The notes: a model not told the origin generated them from the letters alone. A stretch of 64,000 nucleotides of DNA from Clostridium polyendosporum (GCF_018332455.1 NZ_BOPZ01000016.1:23914-87913), one strand, 5' to 3'. Numbered from the stretch's first letter, positions 26,675-37,195 are shown. Translations and numbers: made by a program.

Positions 26675-26846
26675 TTAAATCCCCCCTGATTGAATTTATA
26701 ATATTATTAAATTAATATAATCTAAAATCTCTATTTTAAGCAGGTATTTTGTTATGCGTCGTATAAATATATATATTATAAATATTATTTAAAATAATGA
26801 ATTTATGTATAAAACTTATTAACTTTATTAGTAAAGGAGATGTATA

Positions 26847-27722
26847 ATGAAAGACTTTATCATTTTAACAGACTCTGGATGTGATTTATCTCTTCAAATG
26901 GTGAAAGAACTTAATATTTCATACATAGGATTAGTTTGTAATTTTGAAGGAAAAGAATATATAGAAGATTGCGGCCAATCACTAGACTATAAAATATTTT
27001 ACGATGCTATTAGGAATGGAGCTCTTCCTACAACTTCACAAGTTAATACCTTTAGGTTTTACGAGGAATTTGAAAAACATGTTAAAGAAGGAAAAGGCGT
27101 TCTCTATATAGCATTTTCATCAGCTTTAAGCGGAACGTATAACAGTTCCTTGGTAGCTAGAAATGATATATTAGAAAATTATCCGAATGCTGATATATCA
27201 ATTATTGATACTAAAGCCGCTTCTACAGGTGTAGGACTTTTAGTTTATTATGCTGCAAAAATGAAAGCAGAAGGTAAATCAAAGGATGAAATAGTTAGTT
27301 GGATTGAAGAAAACAAACTCAATATATGTCACCTTCTTACAGTAAATGATCTTAATCATTTAAAGAGGGGTGGAAGAATTTCTCCAACTACTGCTGCACT
27401 GGGAGGTCTCCTTAATATTAAGCCAGTATTATATGTTAATAATGAAGGACAGCTTAAAAACTTTACAAAAGCTAAAGGAAGTAAGGGAGCTTTAAGGATC
27501 CTCTTTCAGAAGTTTGAAGATCATGTAATCAACCCTGAAAATCATGTTATTTTTATATCTCATGCTGATAACGCTAAAGGAGCTGAAACCTTAGCTAACA
27601 TGATAAGAGAAAAATATCCTGTTAAAGATATTATTATAAATTATATAGGATCAGTTGTAGGTAGCCATACTGGTACAGGCTCTATAATATTTATATTTTA
27701 TGGAACAAACAGGGAACCTTAA
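26847..27722 (+). CDS. DegV family fatty-acid-binding protein (FakB-like)
   Basis: A 291-aa DegV/FakB-family protein. FakB proteins hold a fatty acid for phosphorylation by FakA. Family motifs are TDSGCDL at the N-terminus, LPTTSQVN (about 57-64), IAFSSALSGTYNSS, NDLNHLKRGGRIS and GSVVGSHTGTGS at the C-terminus. No fakA gene is adjacent. The ribosome site is AAAGGAG. Lipid binding is inferred from family. Confidence 0.9.
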   Translation: MKDFIILTDSGCDLSLQMVKELNISYIGLVCNFEGKEYIEDCGQSLDYKIFYDAIRNGALPTTSQVNTFRFYEEFEKHVKEGKGVLYIAFSSALSGTYNSSLVARNDILENYPNADISIIDTKAASTGVGLLVYYAAKMKAEGKSKDEIVSWIEENKLNICHLLTVNDLNHLKRGGRISPTTAALGGLLNIKPVLYVNNEGQLKNFTKAKGSKGALRILFQKFEDHVINPENHVIFISHADNAKGAETLANMIREKYPVKDIIINYIGSVVGSHTGTGSIIFIFYGTNREP

Positions 27723-27738
27723 AATGAAATTAAACAAG

Positions 27739-27794
27739 CATAAAACCTATTTAACTTTAGTTAGATTTAGCTTTGTGAAATGACAGCAAATAAA
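27739..27794 (+). repeat. dispersed two-hairpin intergenic repeat, copy 5
   Basis: The core TTAGTTAGATTTAGCTTTG runs into TGAAATGACAGCAAATAAA (27757-27794), preceded by AAACCTATTTAA. It lies 16 bp after the DegV gene. Confidence 0.75.
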
Positions 27795-27867
27795 GATATA
27801 CTATATAAATTACTTTTATCATCTTCTAAGGTATAATACTATCAATTAATAAGATAAATCAAATATA

Positions 27868-27896
27868 GGAATTCAGCTGTTTACAGGCTGAATTCC
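27868..27896. terminator. hairpin downstream of sbcC
   Basis: GGAATTCAGC pairs perfectly with GCTGAATTCC. There is little T tail, so termination is likely but not certain. Confidence 0.55.
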
Positions 27897-27914
27897 CCAA
27901 TAAAGATTTAACAT

Positions 27915-30900
27915 TTAAATATTAAATTTAGCTTTACTACCTTCTCTAGCAGCGGTTATTTCAAGTCTTACATCTATCCTCTCTCTAAGTTCTGGTACAT
28001 GAGATATTATTCCCACTAACCTTCCTCCAGTTTGAAGATCTGTTAAACACTGAATAGCATTATCCAACGATTCAGGATCTAGAGTACCAAAACCCTCATC
28101 AACAAACATTGTATCTAGAATCACTCCACCAGCATAGGACTGAATCACATCAGCTAATCCTAATGCTAGAGATAAAGAAGCCTTAAAACCTTCCCCTCCG
28201 GAGAGTGTCTTAACATGGCGGGCTTTTCCTGTATAATTATCAAAAACTTCAAGTTCTAATCCTTCTTGTTTTCTACCTTTTCCCTTTTCTTCTTTTCTTC
28301 TAAGTATAAATCTACCGCCAGCCATCTTATATAATCTTGTGTTAGCTGCCTCAATAATTTCATCAAAATATGCTGCTAAAACATATCTTTCAAAGGTTAT
28401 TCTTTCACTATTATCACCATTAGCTATTTTAGCAAGTTCAGCTATTACACTATACTTCTTTTCCTTTTCTTCCACATCATTATTTAAAGATTCTATTTTA
28501 ACTAACAACTTTTTATTGTGCTCTATTCTCGAAAAAACAATTTTTTCCCTATCACTAAGTTCCTTTTCTTTTTCTTTTGTTTGTTGAAGACAGCTATTAA
28601 ATTGTTCAATATCAATAACTTCTAATCCTTCTGTTTCTTTAGCTGAAGCTTTATACCTATCTTTTAATGATTTAAGATTCTCATAATATAGTTTTATTTC
28701 AGTATCATACTTTAAAATTTCTTTCTCGCCTATATAAGAGCTGCTGTAATGATCATAATCCATAAAACCAGAAGATTTTAGTTTTTCATTGAATCTTTCC
28801 ATAGCTTTATCACGTTCAATTACTGCCTCATTTAAGTTCTGTTCTCTAACATTTAAATCTGCTTCTATTGCCGCCTTAGATGAAGAAGCTGTAGTAAAGT
28901 CCTCTTGAGCTCTCTTATATGATTCATTTATCACCTGAAGACTTTTTTCTATTTGGTATATTTTTTCTTTTAATAACGGTATAGAACGTATATCTTCAGG
29001 AATCTCTTTTTCTATATTAATTAAAAGATTTTCTTCTACCTTAACCTTACCGAATAAATCTGTATATTCTTCTTCAAGTTTCTCCTGATCATTAATAAGT
29101 TTATTGATTTCATCATTAAGTTTACCTAGGTTCTCTTCCAACGTAGCCTTTTCCCTACACTTTTTTAAAATAACATCTAGTTCTTTTTTAAGCTTATTTT
29201 CCTCTTCTCTTAATACTATACCTTTTTGCTTAATGTACATTAACTTATCATTAACATTAAGATCGAGAAAATCTTTACTCAGCAGATGATAAAGTTTTTC
29301 TTCCTGTTCCTTTGCCTTCTTATAAATTTCCTCGATTGTAGCATAAAGAGTAGAAAGACTTATTAACTTATCATGATATTGTTGATTTAAGGTATCAAAT
29401 ATATCCTTTTGTATTTTTAATTCTTGCTCTGTAGGAATTCCCTCTATCATCACCGCAATCATAGGATGTTGTTTAGAACCACAAACAGGGCACATCATTC
29501 CTTCTTCAAGATCTTTTGCTAAAAGTCCTGCCTGCCCCTTTTTAAAAGCATCATCCATAAGCTCATATTTGGACTTTTCTTCTTTATATTTTCTTTCTAA
29601 AGATAAAAATACATCTTTTTCCCTTTTATGATTTATTGAACTATTATTATAATCACTATAATAATTAAATAGACTTATCATCTCATTAATAATATTACTT
29701 TGTCTTTCAATGCATGCTTCTATTTCCACCTTTAGAATTTCTGCTTTTTGAGATTCTTTGAAATTTCTATCTAATTCTTCAACTGCTTTTCTTGTATCAT
29801 TTAAGTTATTCTTTATTAAAATCTTCTTTACTTCTTTTTGTTTAAGCTGATTTTTTAAACCAATAATAGACTTATTCTTATCCTCATAGTCCTTAACTTT
29901 TGGTTCGAAGCTTTTTAATATAGATATCTCTTCTAGAAGCTTATTTCTTATGGGCTCCTTAGACACTTCATCCTCAAGAAGTTTCTTTGCTCGCTCTAGA
30001 ATTTCACCAGCTTTAAATAGTGAAGCTTTCCCTTCTTCAAGCTGTCTTTCTCTTTCCCTTTTATTTAATATCTTCTCATTAAAATTGTCTTCTATTAACT
30101 TTACCTCAAGTGCCTTTCTTGAGAGTGCTAAAGCTTTTTCCCTTTTTATAAATTCATCTTCCCTAATTTTTTCTATATTTAACATACTTCCAAGCTTAAT
30201 CTTATCCTGAAGTTTTCTATTAACTTGTTCACCTTCTAATATCCTCTTGTGAAGTATTTCTTGTTCTGCTTTAACCTTTTCTAATTGATCCTTTATTTTA
30301 AAAAGCCTCATTTCATCATATCCTATGAAATTACTTGTTTGTTCTATGATAGCTGTTATATTAATATTTTCAGCATTTATACTGTGAAAAAGAATCTCAT
30401 CCTCCCCACACTCTATATGCTTTATATGAGTATTCCTTTGAGTAATAATATCTGAAATTTTTCCATAAATCTTTTTTCTCTGAGAATCTAGTTGATTTTG
30501 TATTTCTAAAAAATCCTGTGTACCAAATATTTTTCTGAATATAGCTTCTCGCTCAACACTCTCTGCTTCCAACAACTTTCTAAATTCCCCCTGAGGAAGC
30601 ATAACTATTTGTTTAAATTGTTGTTTATTTATACCAAGTATTTCAATAATCTTTTCATCAACGTTATTAACCTTAGTTATTACATTTCCTAATGGAAGTA
30701 TCAACTCAGCTTCTGCAGTTTTTAATGTGTATCCATCTCCTCTTGCCTTTTTTCTCATTTGTTGAGGAACCCTCTTTATCTTGTAGAACTTTCCTCGAAG
30801 TTCAAATTTCAATTCAACAAAGGTAATCTGATCATCAGAAGCAAAATCACTTCTTAAACTGTCCTTATCTCTACTACTGCCGGATGCTTCTCCGTATAAT

Positions 30901-31052
30901 GCAAAACTTATAGCATCAAATATTGTTGTTTTCCCTGCACCTGTAGGACCAGTTACTAAAAATATGTTTCTATCACCTAGAGCATTAAAGTCTATAACTT
31001 CAACTCCAGCATAAGGTCCAAAGGCTGCCATTGTAAGCTCTACTGGTCTCAT
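27915..31052 (-). CDS. sbcC: nuclease complex ATPase subunit SbcC
   Basis: This 1045-aa SMC-like ATPase is the Rad50 counterpart of the SbcCD nuclease that cleaves hairpins and protein-blocked DNA ends. Walker A GPTGAGKTT lies near residue 35. Long coiled coils flank a zinc hook CPVC at about the middle (MMCPVCGSKQHP). The ABC signature LSGGEGFKASLSLALG and Walker B ILDTMFVDEGFGTLD are near the C-terminus. It begins 2 bp after the sbcD stop codon, with its ribosome site inside the end of sbcD, so the two are translationally coupled. Confidence 0.95.
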   Translation of the reverse strand: MRPVELTMAAFGPYAGVEVIDFNALGDRNIFLVTGPTGAGKTTIFDAISFALYGEASGSSRDKDSLRSDFASDDQITFVELKFELRGKFYKIKRVPQQMRKKARGDGYTLKTAEAELILPLGNVITKVNNVDEKIIEILGINKQQFKQIVMLPQGEFRKLLEAESVEREAIFRKIFGTQDFLEIQNQLDSQRKKIYGKISDIITQRNTHIKHIECGEDEILFHSINAENINITAIIEQTSNFIGYDEMRLFKIKDQLEKVKAEQEILHKRILEGEQVNRKLQDKIKLGSMLNIEKIREDEFIKREKALALSRKALEVKLIEDNFNEKILNKRERERQLEEGKASLFKAGEILERAKKLLEDEVSKEPIRNKLLEEISILKSFEPKVKDYEDKNKSIIGLKNQLKQKEVKKILIKNNLNDTRKAVEELDRNFKESQKAEILKVEIEACIERQSNIINEMISLFNYYSDYNNSSINHKREKDVFLSLERKYKEEKSKYELMDDAFKKGQAGLLAKDLEEGMMCPVCGSKQHPMIAVMIEGIPTEQELKIQKDIFDTLNQQYHDKLISLSTLYATIEEIYKKAKEQEEKLYHLLSKDFLDLNVNDKLMYIKQKGIVLREEENKLKKELDVILKKCREKATLEENLGKLNDEINKLINDQEKLEEEYTDLFGKVKVEENLLINIEKEIPEDIRSIPLLKEKIYQIEKSLQVINESYKRAQEDFTTASSSKAAIEADLNVREQNLNEAVIERDKAMERFNEKLKSSGFMDYDHYSSSYIGEKEILKYDTEIKLYYENLKSLKDRYKASAKETEGLEVIDIEQFNSCLQQTKEKEKELSDREKIVFSRIEHNKKLLVKIESLNNDVEEKEKKYSVIAELAKIANGDNSERITFERYVLAAYFDEIIEAANTRLYKMAGGRFILRRKEEKGKGRKQEGLELEVFDNYTGKARHVKTLSGGEGFKASLSLALGLADVIQSYAGGVILDTMFVDEGFGTLDPESLDNAIQCLTDLQTGGRLVGIISHVPELRERIDVRLEITAAREGSKAKFNI

Positions 31053-31054
31053 CT

Positions 31055-32266
31055 CTACCTCCCCTCTCTTTCTACATCCTCTATAACATCCCTTATAAAA
31101 TCAAGCTTTTCTTCAGTAATCTCATTAGGTGAAATAGCTTTATAGAATTCTTTGAAAAGATCAATTTTACTCTTGGTTTTATATCCATTCCCAGCTGAGG
31201 TTTTACTTTCCTCCTTTTTCCTAGAATTTTCTCTATTTAGCCCCATTATATTAGGATAAACTGCTCTAAGTTTTGATATAGGATCTATAAGTTCTCCCTC
31301 ATCTGTCAATATAGCAAAAATATAATCTTCTACATTAGCCCCATTATAAACTTCTTGCTTTATAAGTTCATTTAAAGGCCCTCTTATAACTCTCATATCT
31401 CTTATTGGATAGAACTCTTTAATCTCTACATCCACTGCTCCTTTTTCATCTACATTTACTATTGTTACACCTTTTCTTTGACGTATCTCAGAAAAAGAAT
31501 ACTTTAGCAGTGAACCTGAATATCTTATCCTATCTGATCCTACTTTCTGAGGACCATGAAGATGACCTAAAGCTGTATATGTAAAGCCTTCAAATAACTT
31601 TCCACTTATTAAATCTGTTCCTCCTATTGTTAGTGGCCTTTCTGAATCTGACACCTCAAGACCAGCTCTCTTTTTATATTCCTGTCCAATGTCATCTATA
31701 GCCACTTCCTCCTCATCACCCATAAAAGAAACATAACCATGAGCTACAATTACATTTCTATCTCCATAATTCATCTTACTTTTTACTTCTTCTAAGAGCT
31801 TTCTCATAGCATCATCATGAGTCCGTATATTACAATCCTGATACATCTCTCTTAATTCAGCAGGATCAGCATAAGGAATTAGAAAGAAATTCACCTTTCC
31901 GTAGTCATCCTCCAGTATAACTTTTTTAAACTCCTTGCTTAACGCTCCTTGTATGTGTAGCCCATTCCTAGTTAAAATACTAGATGCAAAGGATAACCTT
32001 TCAGCACTATCATGATTACCTGCTATAGTTAATATAGGAGTTTTAAGATCTAAAAGTACTTTGGTAAAAATTATATCTAAAAGCTCAACTGCCTCTACTG
32101 ACGGCACCGATCTATCGTAAATATCTCCAGCTATGATTAAAGCATCTGGTTTTTCTTCCTGTATTAGTTCTACAAGCTGCTCTAATATAAACTTTTGATC
32201 TTCAATCATACTAATTTCATTAACTATTTTTCCTATATGCCAATCTCCCGTGTGAATAAACTTCAA
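31055..32266 (-). CDS. sbcD: exonuclease subunit SbcD
   Basis: This 403-aa metallophosphoesterase is the Mre11 counterpart. Metal-binding motifs are GDWHIGK (7-13), GDIYD, GNHD, VAHGYV and GHLHGPQK in the expected order. The C-terminal 120 residues contact SbcC. An RBS with GGAGG precedes the ATG. It is the first gene of the sbcDC operon. Confidence 0.95.
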   Translation of the reverse strand: MKFIHTGDWHIGKIVNEISMIEDQKFILEQLVELIQEEKPDALIIAGDIYDRSVPSVEAVELLDIIFTKVLLDLKTPILTIAGNHDSAERLSFASSILTRNGLHIQGALSKEFKKVILEDDYGKVNFFLIPYADPAELREMYQDCNIRTHDDAMRKLLEEVKSKMNYGDRNVIVAHGYVSFMGDEEEVAIDDIGQEYKKRAGLEVSDSERPLTIGGTDLISGKLFEGFTYTALGHLHGPQKVGSDRIRYSGSLLKYSFSEIRQRKGVTIVNVDEKGAVDVEIKEFYPIRDMRVIRGPLNELIKQEVYNGANVEDYIFAILTDEGELIDPISKLRAVYPNIMGLNRENSRKKEESKTSAGNGYKTKSKIDLFKEFYKAISPNEITEEKLDFIRDVIEDVEREGR

Positions 32267-32492
32267 TAAAAATCACCTCCAACAACGTATACTTACTATT
32301 TCTACATCTAATTTAATTCCCCTTCAAAGAATCTATAAGCTTTATTGTAATCTTAACAATACAATGTTTCTTTATAAATACACAAGAATAAATACTATAA
32401 TTTTTATCTTAATTATTAACTTATCTATCTATATATTAAAAAATCTCTCTTATAAATGAAAATAAACCTATGGCATAAATCCATAAGTTACT

Positions 32493-32545
32493 TACTTTCT
32501 GTCATTTAACAAAGTACAATCTGACTCAAATTTACTAGGTTTGAT
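32493..32545 (-). repeat. dispersed two-hairpin intergenic repeat, copy 6
   Basis: On the minus strand the core reads TTTGAGTCAGATTGTACTTTG then TTAAATGACAGAAAGTA, preceded by AAACCTAGTAAA. Confidence 0.6.
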
Positions 32546-32681
32546 ATCTACTCAGATTTATTAGCATATTATAAAAAATTCCCTAGCAGGGACTCTTAAT
32601 AGAGTTATCTATAAATTGCAAACTTTATAATTTCCTATAAAGTAAAAAAGACACTATGAGTGGTATTTCATATTGTCTTCG

Positions 32682-32750
32682 CTATTTGCTGTCATTTCAT
32701 AAAGTGACTTCTTACTAAAAATGAATAGGTTCAATACCTATTCATTTTTA
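32682..32750 (-). repeat. dispersed two-hairpin intergenic repeat, copy 7; first hairpin serves as terminator
   Basis: On the minus strand AAAAATGAATAGGT (32749-32736) pairs perfectly with ACCTATTCATTTTT (32730-32717). The core TTAGTAAGAAGTCACTTTA follows, then TGAAATGACAGCAAATAG. It abuts the ANTAR gene stop, and the first hairpin with its T run makes a good terminator. Confidence 0.75.
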
Positions 32751-32751
32751 T

Positions 32752-33330
32752 TTAACCATATAATTTTAAAATGCTCTTTGCAACTTCAAGCATAGGTAAT
32801 TTCTTATCCATACTATCCTTTTGGATTTTTCTATAAGCCTCATTTTCCTCAAGATTATATGCTTTCATAAGAAGCATTTTTGCCTTATCTATAATTAATT
32901 TCTGTTGTATACTTCTTCCGTTAGATTCTTTGCTAGTCTTACTAGCCTTTCTACTTTCAGTGATCTGTTGAAAAACTTGGTTTACTAAATTTAAGAACCC
33001 ACTTGGCTTTATAGGTTTTTGCATACATACTATGCCCATTTTTTCTGTCCAGTTTGAGATTAAATTGTATTGTGCTGAACTACATAATAGTATCACTTTG
33101 CTTATTGCTTCACCACTTAATATTTTTGCCACTTCTGCTCCATTTGTATCTGTTAATTCATAATTAATTATAACTAATTCCGGTCTTGTTAGCCTACATT
33201 TTCTTATAAGCATACTTCCGGAAGTGCAGATGCCATCTACATTAAAACCCCTCTGAAGAAGAAGACTCTTAATTTGTCCGCCTGCTTTTAATGTACTTGA
33301 ACCTAATAAAATTCTATAATTATTCAGCAT
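32752..33330 (-). CDS. ANTAR-domain response regulator, putative glnA antiterminator
   Basis: This 192-aa protein has a receiver-like domain (1-122) and an ANTAR RNA-binding domain (about 141-190, KLIIDKAKMLLMKAYNLEENEAYRKI in two parts). The receiver looks inactive: the phospho-acceptor Asp is Asn56 (LVIINYELTD), the N-terminal acidic pair is replaced by GSS, while Lys105 (QKP) is kept. In C. saccharobutylicum a similar gene next to glnA encodes an antiterminator for nitrogen control. It is 117 bp downstream of glnA on the same strand and likely cotranscribed. Regulation of the glnA leader terminator is inferred. Confidence 0.85.
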   Translation of the reverse strand: MLNNYRILLGSSTLKAGGQIKSLLLQRGFNVDGICTSGSMLIRKCRLTRPELVIINYELTDTNGAEVAKILSGEAISKVILLCSSAQYNLISNWTEKMGIVCMQKPIKPSGFLNLVNQVFQQITESRKASKTSKESNGRSIQQKLIIDKAKMLLMKAYNLEENEAYRKIQKDSMDKKLPMLEVAKSILKLYG

Positions 33331-33446
33331 GCACTTCCCCCCAAAGTATTATTATAGTTAAATAAGTTCTTAATTCACAATTTTAGAAATTGTATTGAAA
33401 TTAACTACTCTATTCTGAGATTCATCAAGGATAAATATTTTTAGTT

Positions 33447-34775
33447 TTAAAATTTACTTAAATATTGTTCAACTTCCCACTGATGAACCCTAGTTCTATA
33501 TTCATCCCACTCAAGAGTCTTAGCTTCTATATAAACATGAGAAGCATGCTCTCCTAATGTAGCTTTTACAAATTTATCTTTCTTTAATTCTTCAATAGCG
33601 TCATATAGGTTAGCTGGCAAACTTTCTACTCCAGCTGCATCTCTTTCTTCTTCAGTCATAGCAAATATATTTCCCTCAATACTTGGAGGAGGAGTTGCAC
33701 CTCTCTTTATACCATCAAGTCCTGCTGCTAGACATATTGCTAATGTAATGTATGGGTTACATGATGGATCAGGATTTCTTAACTCTACTCTTGTAGATTC
33801 GCCTCTAGCCATAGGTATTCTTATAAGAGGGCTTCTATTCTTAGCTGACCACGCTACGTGAACAGGAGCTTCATATCCTGGTACTAATCTCTTATATGAA
33901 TTTACTAGTGGATTTGTTATAGCGGCCATACCTTTTACATGCTCTAATACACCAGCAATAAAACTGTACGCAATTGAACTTAGTCCTAATTCATCTGATG
34001 GATCATGGAATGCATTTTCTCCATCCCTTGACAGTGACATATTAACATGCATTCCCGAACCACTTATTCCAAATATAGGTTTAGGCATAAATGTAGCATG
34101 CAAGCCATGAGCTTGAGCTATAGTCTTTACTACAGACTTAAATGTCATAATATTGTCCGCTGCCTTTAAAGCATCATCATACTTAAAGTCTATTTCATGT
34201 TGACCTGCTGCGACTTCATGATGTGAGGCTTCTATTTCAAATCCCATTTTTTCAAGAGCTATACACATATCTCTTCTTGCTTCTTCACCTAAGTCTATAT
34301 GTCCTAGGTCAAAGTATCCTGCATTGTCATGAGTTATAGTTGTCGGATTTCCTTCACCATCAGTGTGGAATAAAAAGAATTCACACTCTGGTCCAACATT
34401 AAAAGTGTACCCCATATCTTTGGCTTCTTTTAGAACTTTTCTAAGAATATATCTTGGATCGCCTTCAAATGGTTTTCCATCTGCTGTATAAACATCACAA
34501 ATAATTCTTGCAATATTTCCGTCTGGAGTTGACCATGGAAGAATCTCAAATGTATCTACATCTGGAGCTAAATACATATCTGATTCTTCAATTCTTACAA
34601 ATCCTTCTATAGATGAACCATCAAAAAAACATTCATTATTCAATGCCTTCTCAATTTGTCTTGATGTTATGGCAACATTTTTCATTGTACCGAATATATC
34701 TGTGAATTGTAGTCTTATAAATCTAACATCATTTTCTTCTACCAGTCTTATAATATCTTCCTTTGAGTATGTCAT
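33447..34775 (-). CDS. glnA: glutamine synthetase type I
   Basis: This 442-aa GSI (alpha type) makes glutamine from glutamate, ammonia and ATP. Visible motifs are [16 protein letters not shown] near residue 55, GPECEFFLF, the ATP-site [29 protein letters not shown], and AATHE-type loop residues near the C-terminus. The E. coli-type adenylylation tyrosine segment is absent, as in other Firmicute enzymes. It has a promoter at 34960-34988, a leader with a strong terminator at 34882-34913, and the ribosome site AAAGGAGG. The ANTAR gene lies downstream. Confidence 0.96.
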   Translation of the reverse strand: MTYSKEDIIRLVEENDVRFIRLQFTDIFGTMKNVAITSRQIEKALNNECFFDGSSIEGFVRIEESDMYLAPDVDTFEILPWSTPDGNIARIICDVYTADGKPFEGDPRYILRKVLKEAKDMGYTFNVGPECEFFLFHTDGEGNPTTITHDNAGYFDLGHIDLGEEARRDMCIALEKMGFEIEASHHEVAAGQHEIDFKYDDALKAADNIMTFKSVVKTIAQAHGLHATFMPKPIFGISGSGMHVNMSLSRDGENAFHDPSDELGLSSIAYSFIAGVLEHVKGMAAITNPLVNSYKRLVPGYEAPVHVAWSAKNRSPLIRIPMARGESTRVELRNPDPSCNPYITLAICLAAGLDGIKRGATPPPSIEGNIFAMTEEERDAAGVESLPANLYDAIEELKKDKFVKATLGEHASHVYIEAKTLEWDEYRTRVHQWEVEQYLSKF

Positions 34776-34861
34776 AATAAGTACCTCCTTTTATTTTAGG
34801 TATATACCATTGTTGGATAATATATGTATTAACCAAATCCCTATTTCATTGTAGCATATCT

Positions 34862-34913
34862 TAAAATAAAAAAATAAGGCATTCTATAAAGGAGTTATAA
34901 CTCCTTTATAGAA
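34862..34913 (-). terminator. glnA leader terminator (attenuator candidate)
   Basis: On the minus strand TTCTATAAAGGAGTT pairs perfectly with AACTCCTTTATAGAA, followed by a T-rich run. It lies between a near-consensus promoter and glnA. Just upstream TGGAAC can pair with GTTCTA around the hexaloop GATGGT, overlapping the base of the terminator stem. Confidence 0.7.
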
Positions 34914-34959
34914 CACCATCGTTCCAAACAATTATTTAAATAGTTAACTTATATTAATT

Positions 34960-34988
34960 ATATTATTCGTTACGTGTCTCTTTGTCAA
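34960..34988 (-). promoter_or_regulatory. glnA sigma-A promoter
   Basis: TTGACA (34988-34983), 17 bp, TAATAT (34965-34960) on the minus strand. It lies downstream of pepT and upstream of the glnA leader terminator. Confidence 0.8.
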
Positions 34989-35052
34989 CTATAAATGTAA
35001 AAAAATTATGATTTTTATATAGTTTTGGCAAGTTTATTTTACATTTTATATA

Positions 35053-36276
35053 CTATATAGCATAACTAGATATTATATTAAGTATTACTTCTACAGATTT
35101 GTTCATAGACTCAATTGGTATATATTCATACTTTCCATGGAAGTTCTCCCCACCAGCAAATATATTTGGTGTAGGAAGTCCCATAAACGAAAGTCTCGCA
35201 CCATCTGTACCGCCCCTAATAGGTTTAACCTTAGGTTTTACTCCCGCTGTTTTCATTGCTCTTATAGCAGTTTCAACCATATGCATAACCGGTTCTATCT
35301 TTTCCTTCATATTCTTATATTGTTCTTTTATTGTTATGTCAACAGTTCCTTCACCATACTTTTTATTTAGAACATCTTGAATTTCCTTAAATTTGCCTTT
35401 TCTTTTACTAAAATTATCTTCGAAAAAGTCTCTTATAATGAAAGACATAAATGTCTCTTCTACACTACCCTTAATATCAGTTAGATGAAAGAAACCTTCA
35501 TAATTCTCTGTCTTTTCTGGTACCTCATCTGAAGGAAGCATGCTTAAAAATTCATTTGCTACTAACATTGAATTAATCATCTTATTCTTTGCATATCCAG
35601 GATGAACATTTCTTCCACTAATTTTAACTTTTGCACCTGCAGCGTTAAAATTTTCGTATTCTAACTCACCTATAGCTCCTCCGTCTATAGTGTATGCAAA
35701 GTCAGCACCAAAGTATTTTACATCAAAGTGATTTGCACCCTCACCAATTTCCTCATCTGGAGTAAAAGCTACTCTTACCTTACCATGCTTAATCTCTGGA
35801 TGTCTCTTAAGGTACTCAATAGCAGTTATGATTTCTGCTATTCCTGCCTTATCATCTGCACCTAAAAGAGTAGTTCCATCCGTGGTTATCAAAGTATTTC
35901 CCTTATATTGCAAAACTTCTGGAAATTGTTTTGGTGAAAGTATAACATTTAAATTTTTATTTAACACTATATCTCCACCCTGATAATTATGAAATATTTG
36001 AGGATTAACATTTTCTCCGCTCATGTCTGGTGAAGTATCCATATGAGCTATAAATCCTATAACTGGAGTCTTTTTATCTAAATTAGATGGTAATGTTGCA
36101 TAAACATATCCATATTCACTTACAACAACCTCTTGAAGTCCTATTTTGTTAAGTTCCTCTTCTAGAATATTTGCTAAAGCAAGTTGGCCTTTAGTACTTG
36201 GAGTGATACCTGTAGTTTCATCTGATTGAGTGTTTACTTTGATGTATCTTAAAAACCGTTCTACTAATGCAGTCAT
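35053..36276 (-). CDS. pepT: peptidase T (tripeptide aminopeptidase)
   Basis: This 407-aa cytosolic M20B zinc peptidase removes N-terminal residues from tripeptides. Metal ligand segments are [11 protein letters not shown] (HxD), [19 protein letters not shown] with catalytic Glu-Glu, and the late [12 protein letters not shown] and [13 protein letters not shown]. Length equals the family norm. It starts 16 bp downstream of the DUF1189 gene and may be cotranscribed with it. No terminator is obvious at its end other than the glnA leader terminator 140 bp on. Confidence 0.95.
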   Translation of the reverse strand: MTALVERFLRYIKVNTQSDETTGITPSTKGQLALANILEEELNKIGLQEVVVSEYGYVYATLPSNLDKKTPVIGFIAHMDTSPDMSGENVNPQIFHNYQGGDIVLNKNLNVILSPKQFPEVLQYKGNTLITTDGTTLLGADDKAGIAEIITAIEYLKRHPEIKHGKVRVAFTPDEEIGEGANHFDVKYFGADFAYTIDGGAIGELEYENFNAAGAKVKISGRNVHPGYAKNKMINSMLVANEFLSMLPSDEVPEKTENYEGFFHLTDIKGSVEETFMSFIIRDFFEDNFSKRKGKFKEIQDVLNKKYGEGTVDITIKEQYKNMKEKIEPVMHMVETAIRAMKTAGVKPKVKPIRGGTDGARLSFMGLPTPNIFAGGENFHGKYEYIPIESMNKSVEVILNIISSYAI

Positions 36277-36292
36277 AAAAATTCTCCTTTTC

Positions 36293-37108
36293 TTAAAATT
36301 CTCTAAAATCTTCTACAGCTTCATTATGATCTTTTATAATCTTAATTACAAATATCATGTAAATAGTTGCACCAAGAATATATATTTTATAAAAATGAGG
36401 TACTGATAATGCTAAAGAACTTCTTATCACATCTACTATAGTTGGAAGAGTAAGAGCATATATTGAAAGTTTATAGGTATTTGAAAACTTCAATTTAACT
36501 TTCATAAATGCACTTATTAATAAAGCAAAGACTCCTACTATTAAACCAGAAAACATATGGCCTAAGAACATACCTACTATTAAGAATAATACAATAAAGA
36601 TAGATACCCACTTAAGTGCATTAATCAAACTTATAGCACTACTCTTATTAAACTCAAGATTACCTAAATCACTATATTTTATCTCCTGGTTTTCGCGAAA
36701 CTGTTGACTTATAATCATCTTGTCTTTAAAAATAAACATTACATTTCCTTTATTATTAGTATCATATGCTTTTAAAGAAGTATTATCAAATTCACTTGCT
36801 TTTTTTGTAGTATCTATAAAAATAAAATTTCCTTCATCACTAAAGATATAAGGACTCTTTGATATATATAATTCTCCATTCTTTAAGTAAAAATCAATAT
36901 TATTTTTTTGAAGTTCCTGAGAAGCTTTATTTAATTCATAATTATAATCATATATTGGTCTTATGCTTTTTATAGTACCTAAAAGTAAAGACATAAAAAG
37001 AAGGTATAAAATAGCTCTTCCTACAGACTCTTTGTTAAAATTAATGTAATATTTTACGTCTATGATAGCCTTTATAAACTGCCTAAAAAAATTATTGTCT
37101 TTTTTCAT
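36293..37108 (-). CDS. DUF1189 family membrane protein, paralog A
   Basis: This is a roughly 271-aa membrane protein. It has one N-terminal helix (about 33-52), an extracytoplasmic region with [12 protein letters not shown] and FIDTTKK, and about four C-terminal helices, the DUF1189 layout. The longer frame starts at 37126, but GGGGG sits just before the ATG at 37106-37108, which I use. It lies downstream of a second paralog and upstream of pepT. Function unknown. Confidence 0.78.
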   Translation of the reverse strand: MKKDNNFFRQFIKAIIDVKYYINFNKESVGRAILYLLFMSLLLGTIKSIRPIYDYNYELNKASQELQKNNIDFYLKNGELYISKSPYIFSDEGNFIFIDTTKKASEFDNTSLKAYDTNNKGNVMFIFKDKMIISQQFRENQEIKYSDLGNLEFNKSSAISLINALKWVSIFIVLFLIVGMFLGHMFSGLIVGVFALLISAFMKVKLKFSNTYKLSIYALTLPTIVDVIRSSLALSVPHFYKIYILGATIYMIFVIKIIKDHNEAVEDFREF

Positions 37109-37166
37109 AATAATCCCCCTTATCAATTTACATTATATAGAAATTATACTATATCAAATAAACAAA

Positions 37167-37195
37167 AAGAATAGCCTCCTTAAATAGCTATTCTT
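37167..37195 (-). terminator. terminator between the two DUF1189 genes
   Basis: AAGAATAGC pairs with GCTATTCTT and TTTTG follows on the minus strand; it overlaps the stop region of paralog B. Confidence 0.7.

Larger units (their letters stand above)
32267..32751. other. intergenic region with two inverted repeat copies
   Basis: This 485-bp gap between the ANTAR gene and sbcD contains two minus-oriented copies of the dispersed repeat (32493-32545 and 32682-32750). No gene is seen. Confidence 0.6.

Noticed and set aside
34890..34925. GATGGTGTTC in the glnA leader resembles the first part of a fluoride riboswitch
   Set aside because: The rest of that riboswitch (pseudoknot and CTGATGGC part) is absent, and the gene is glnA.
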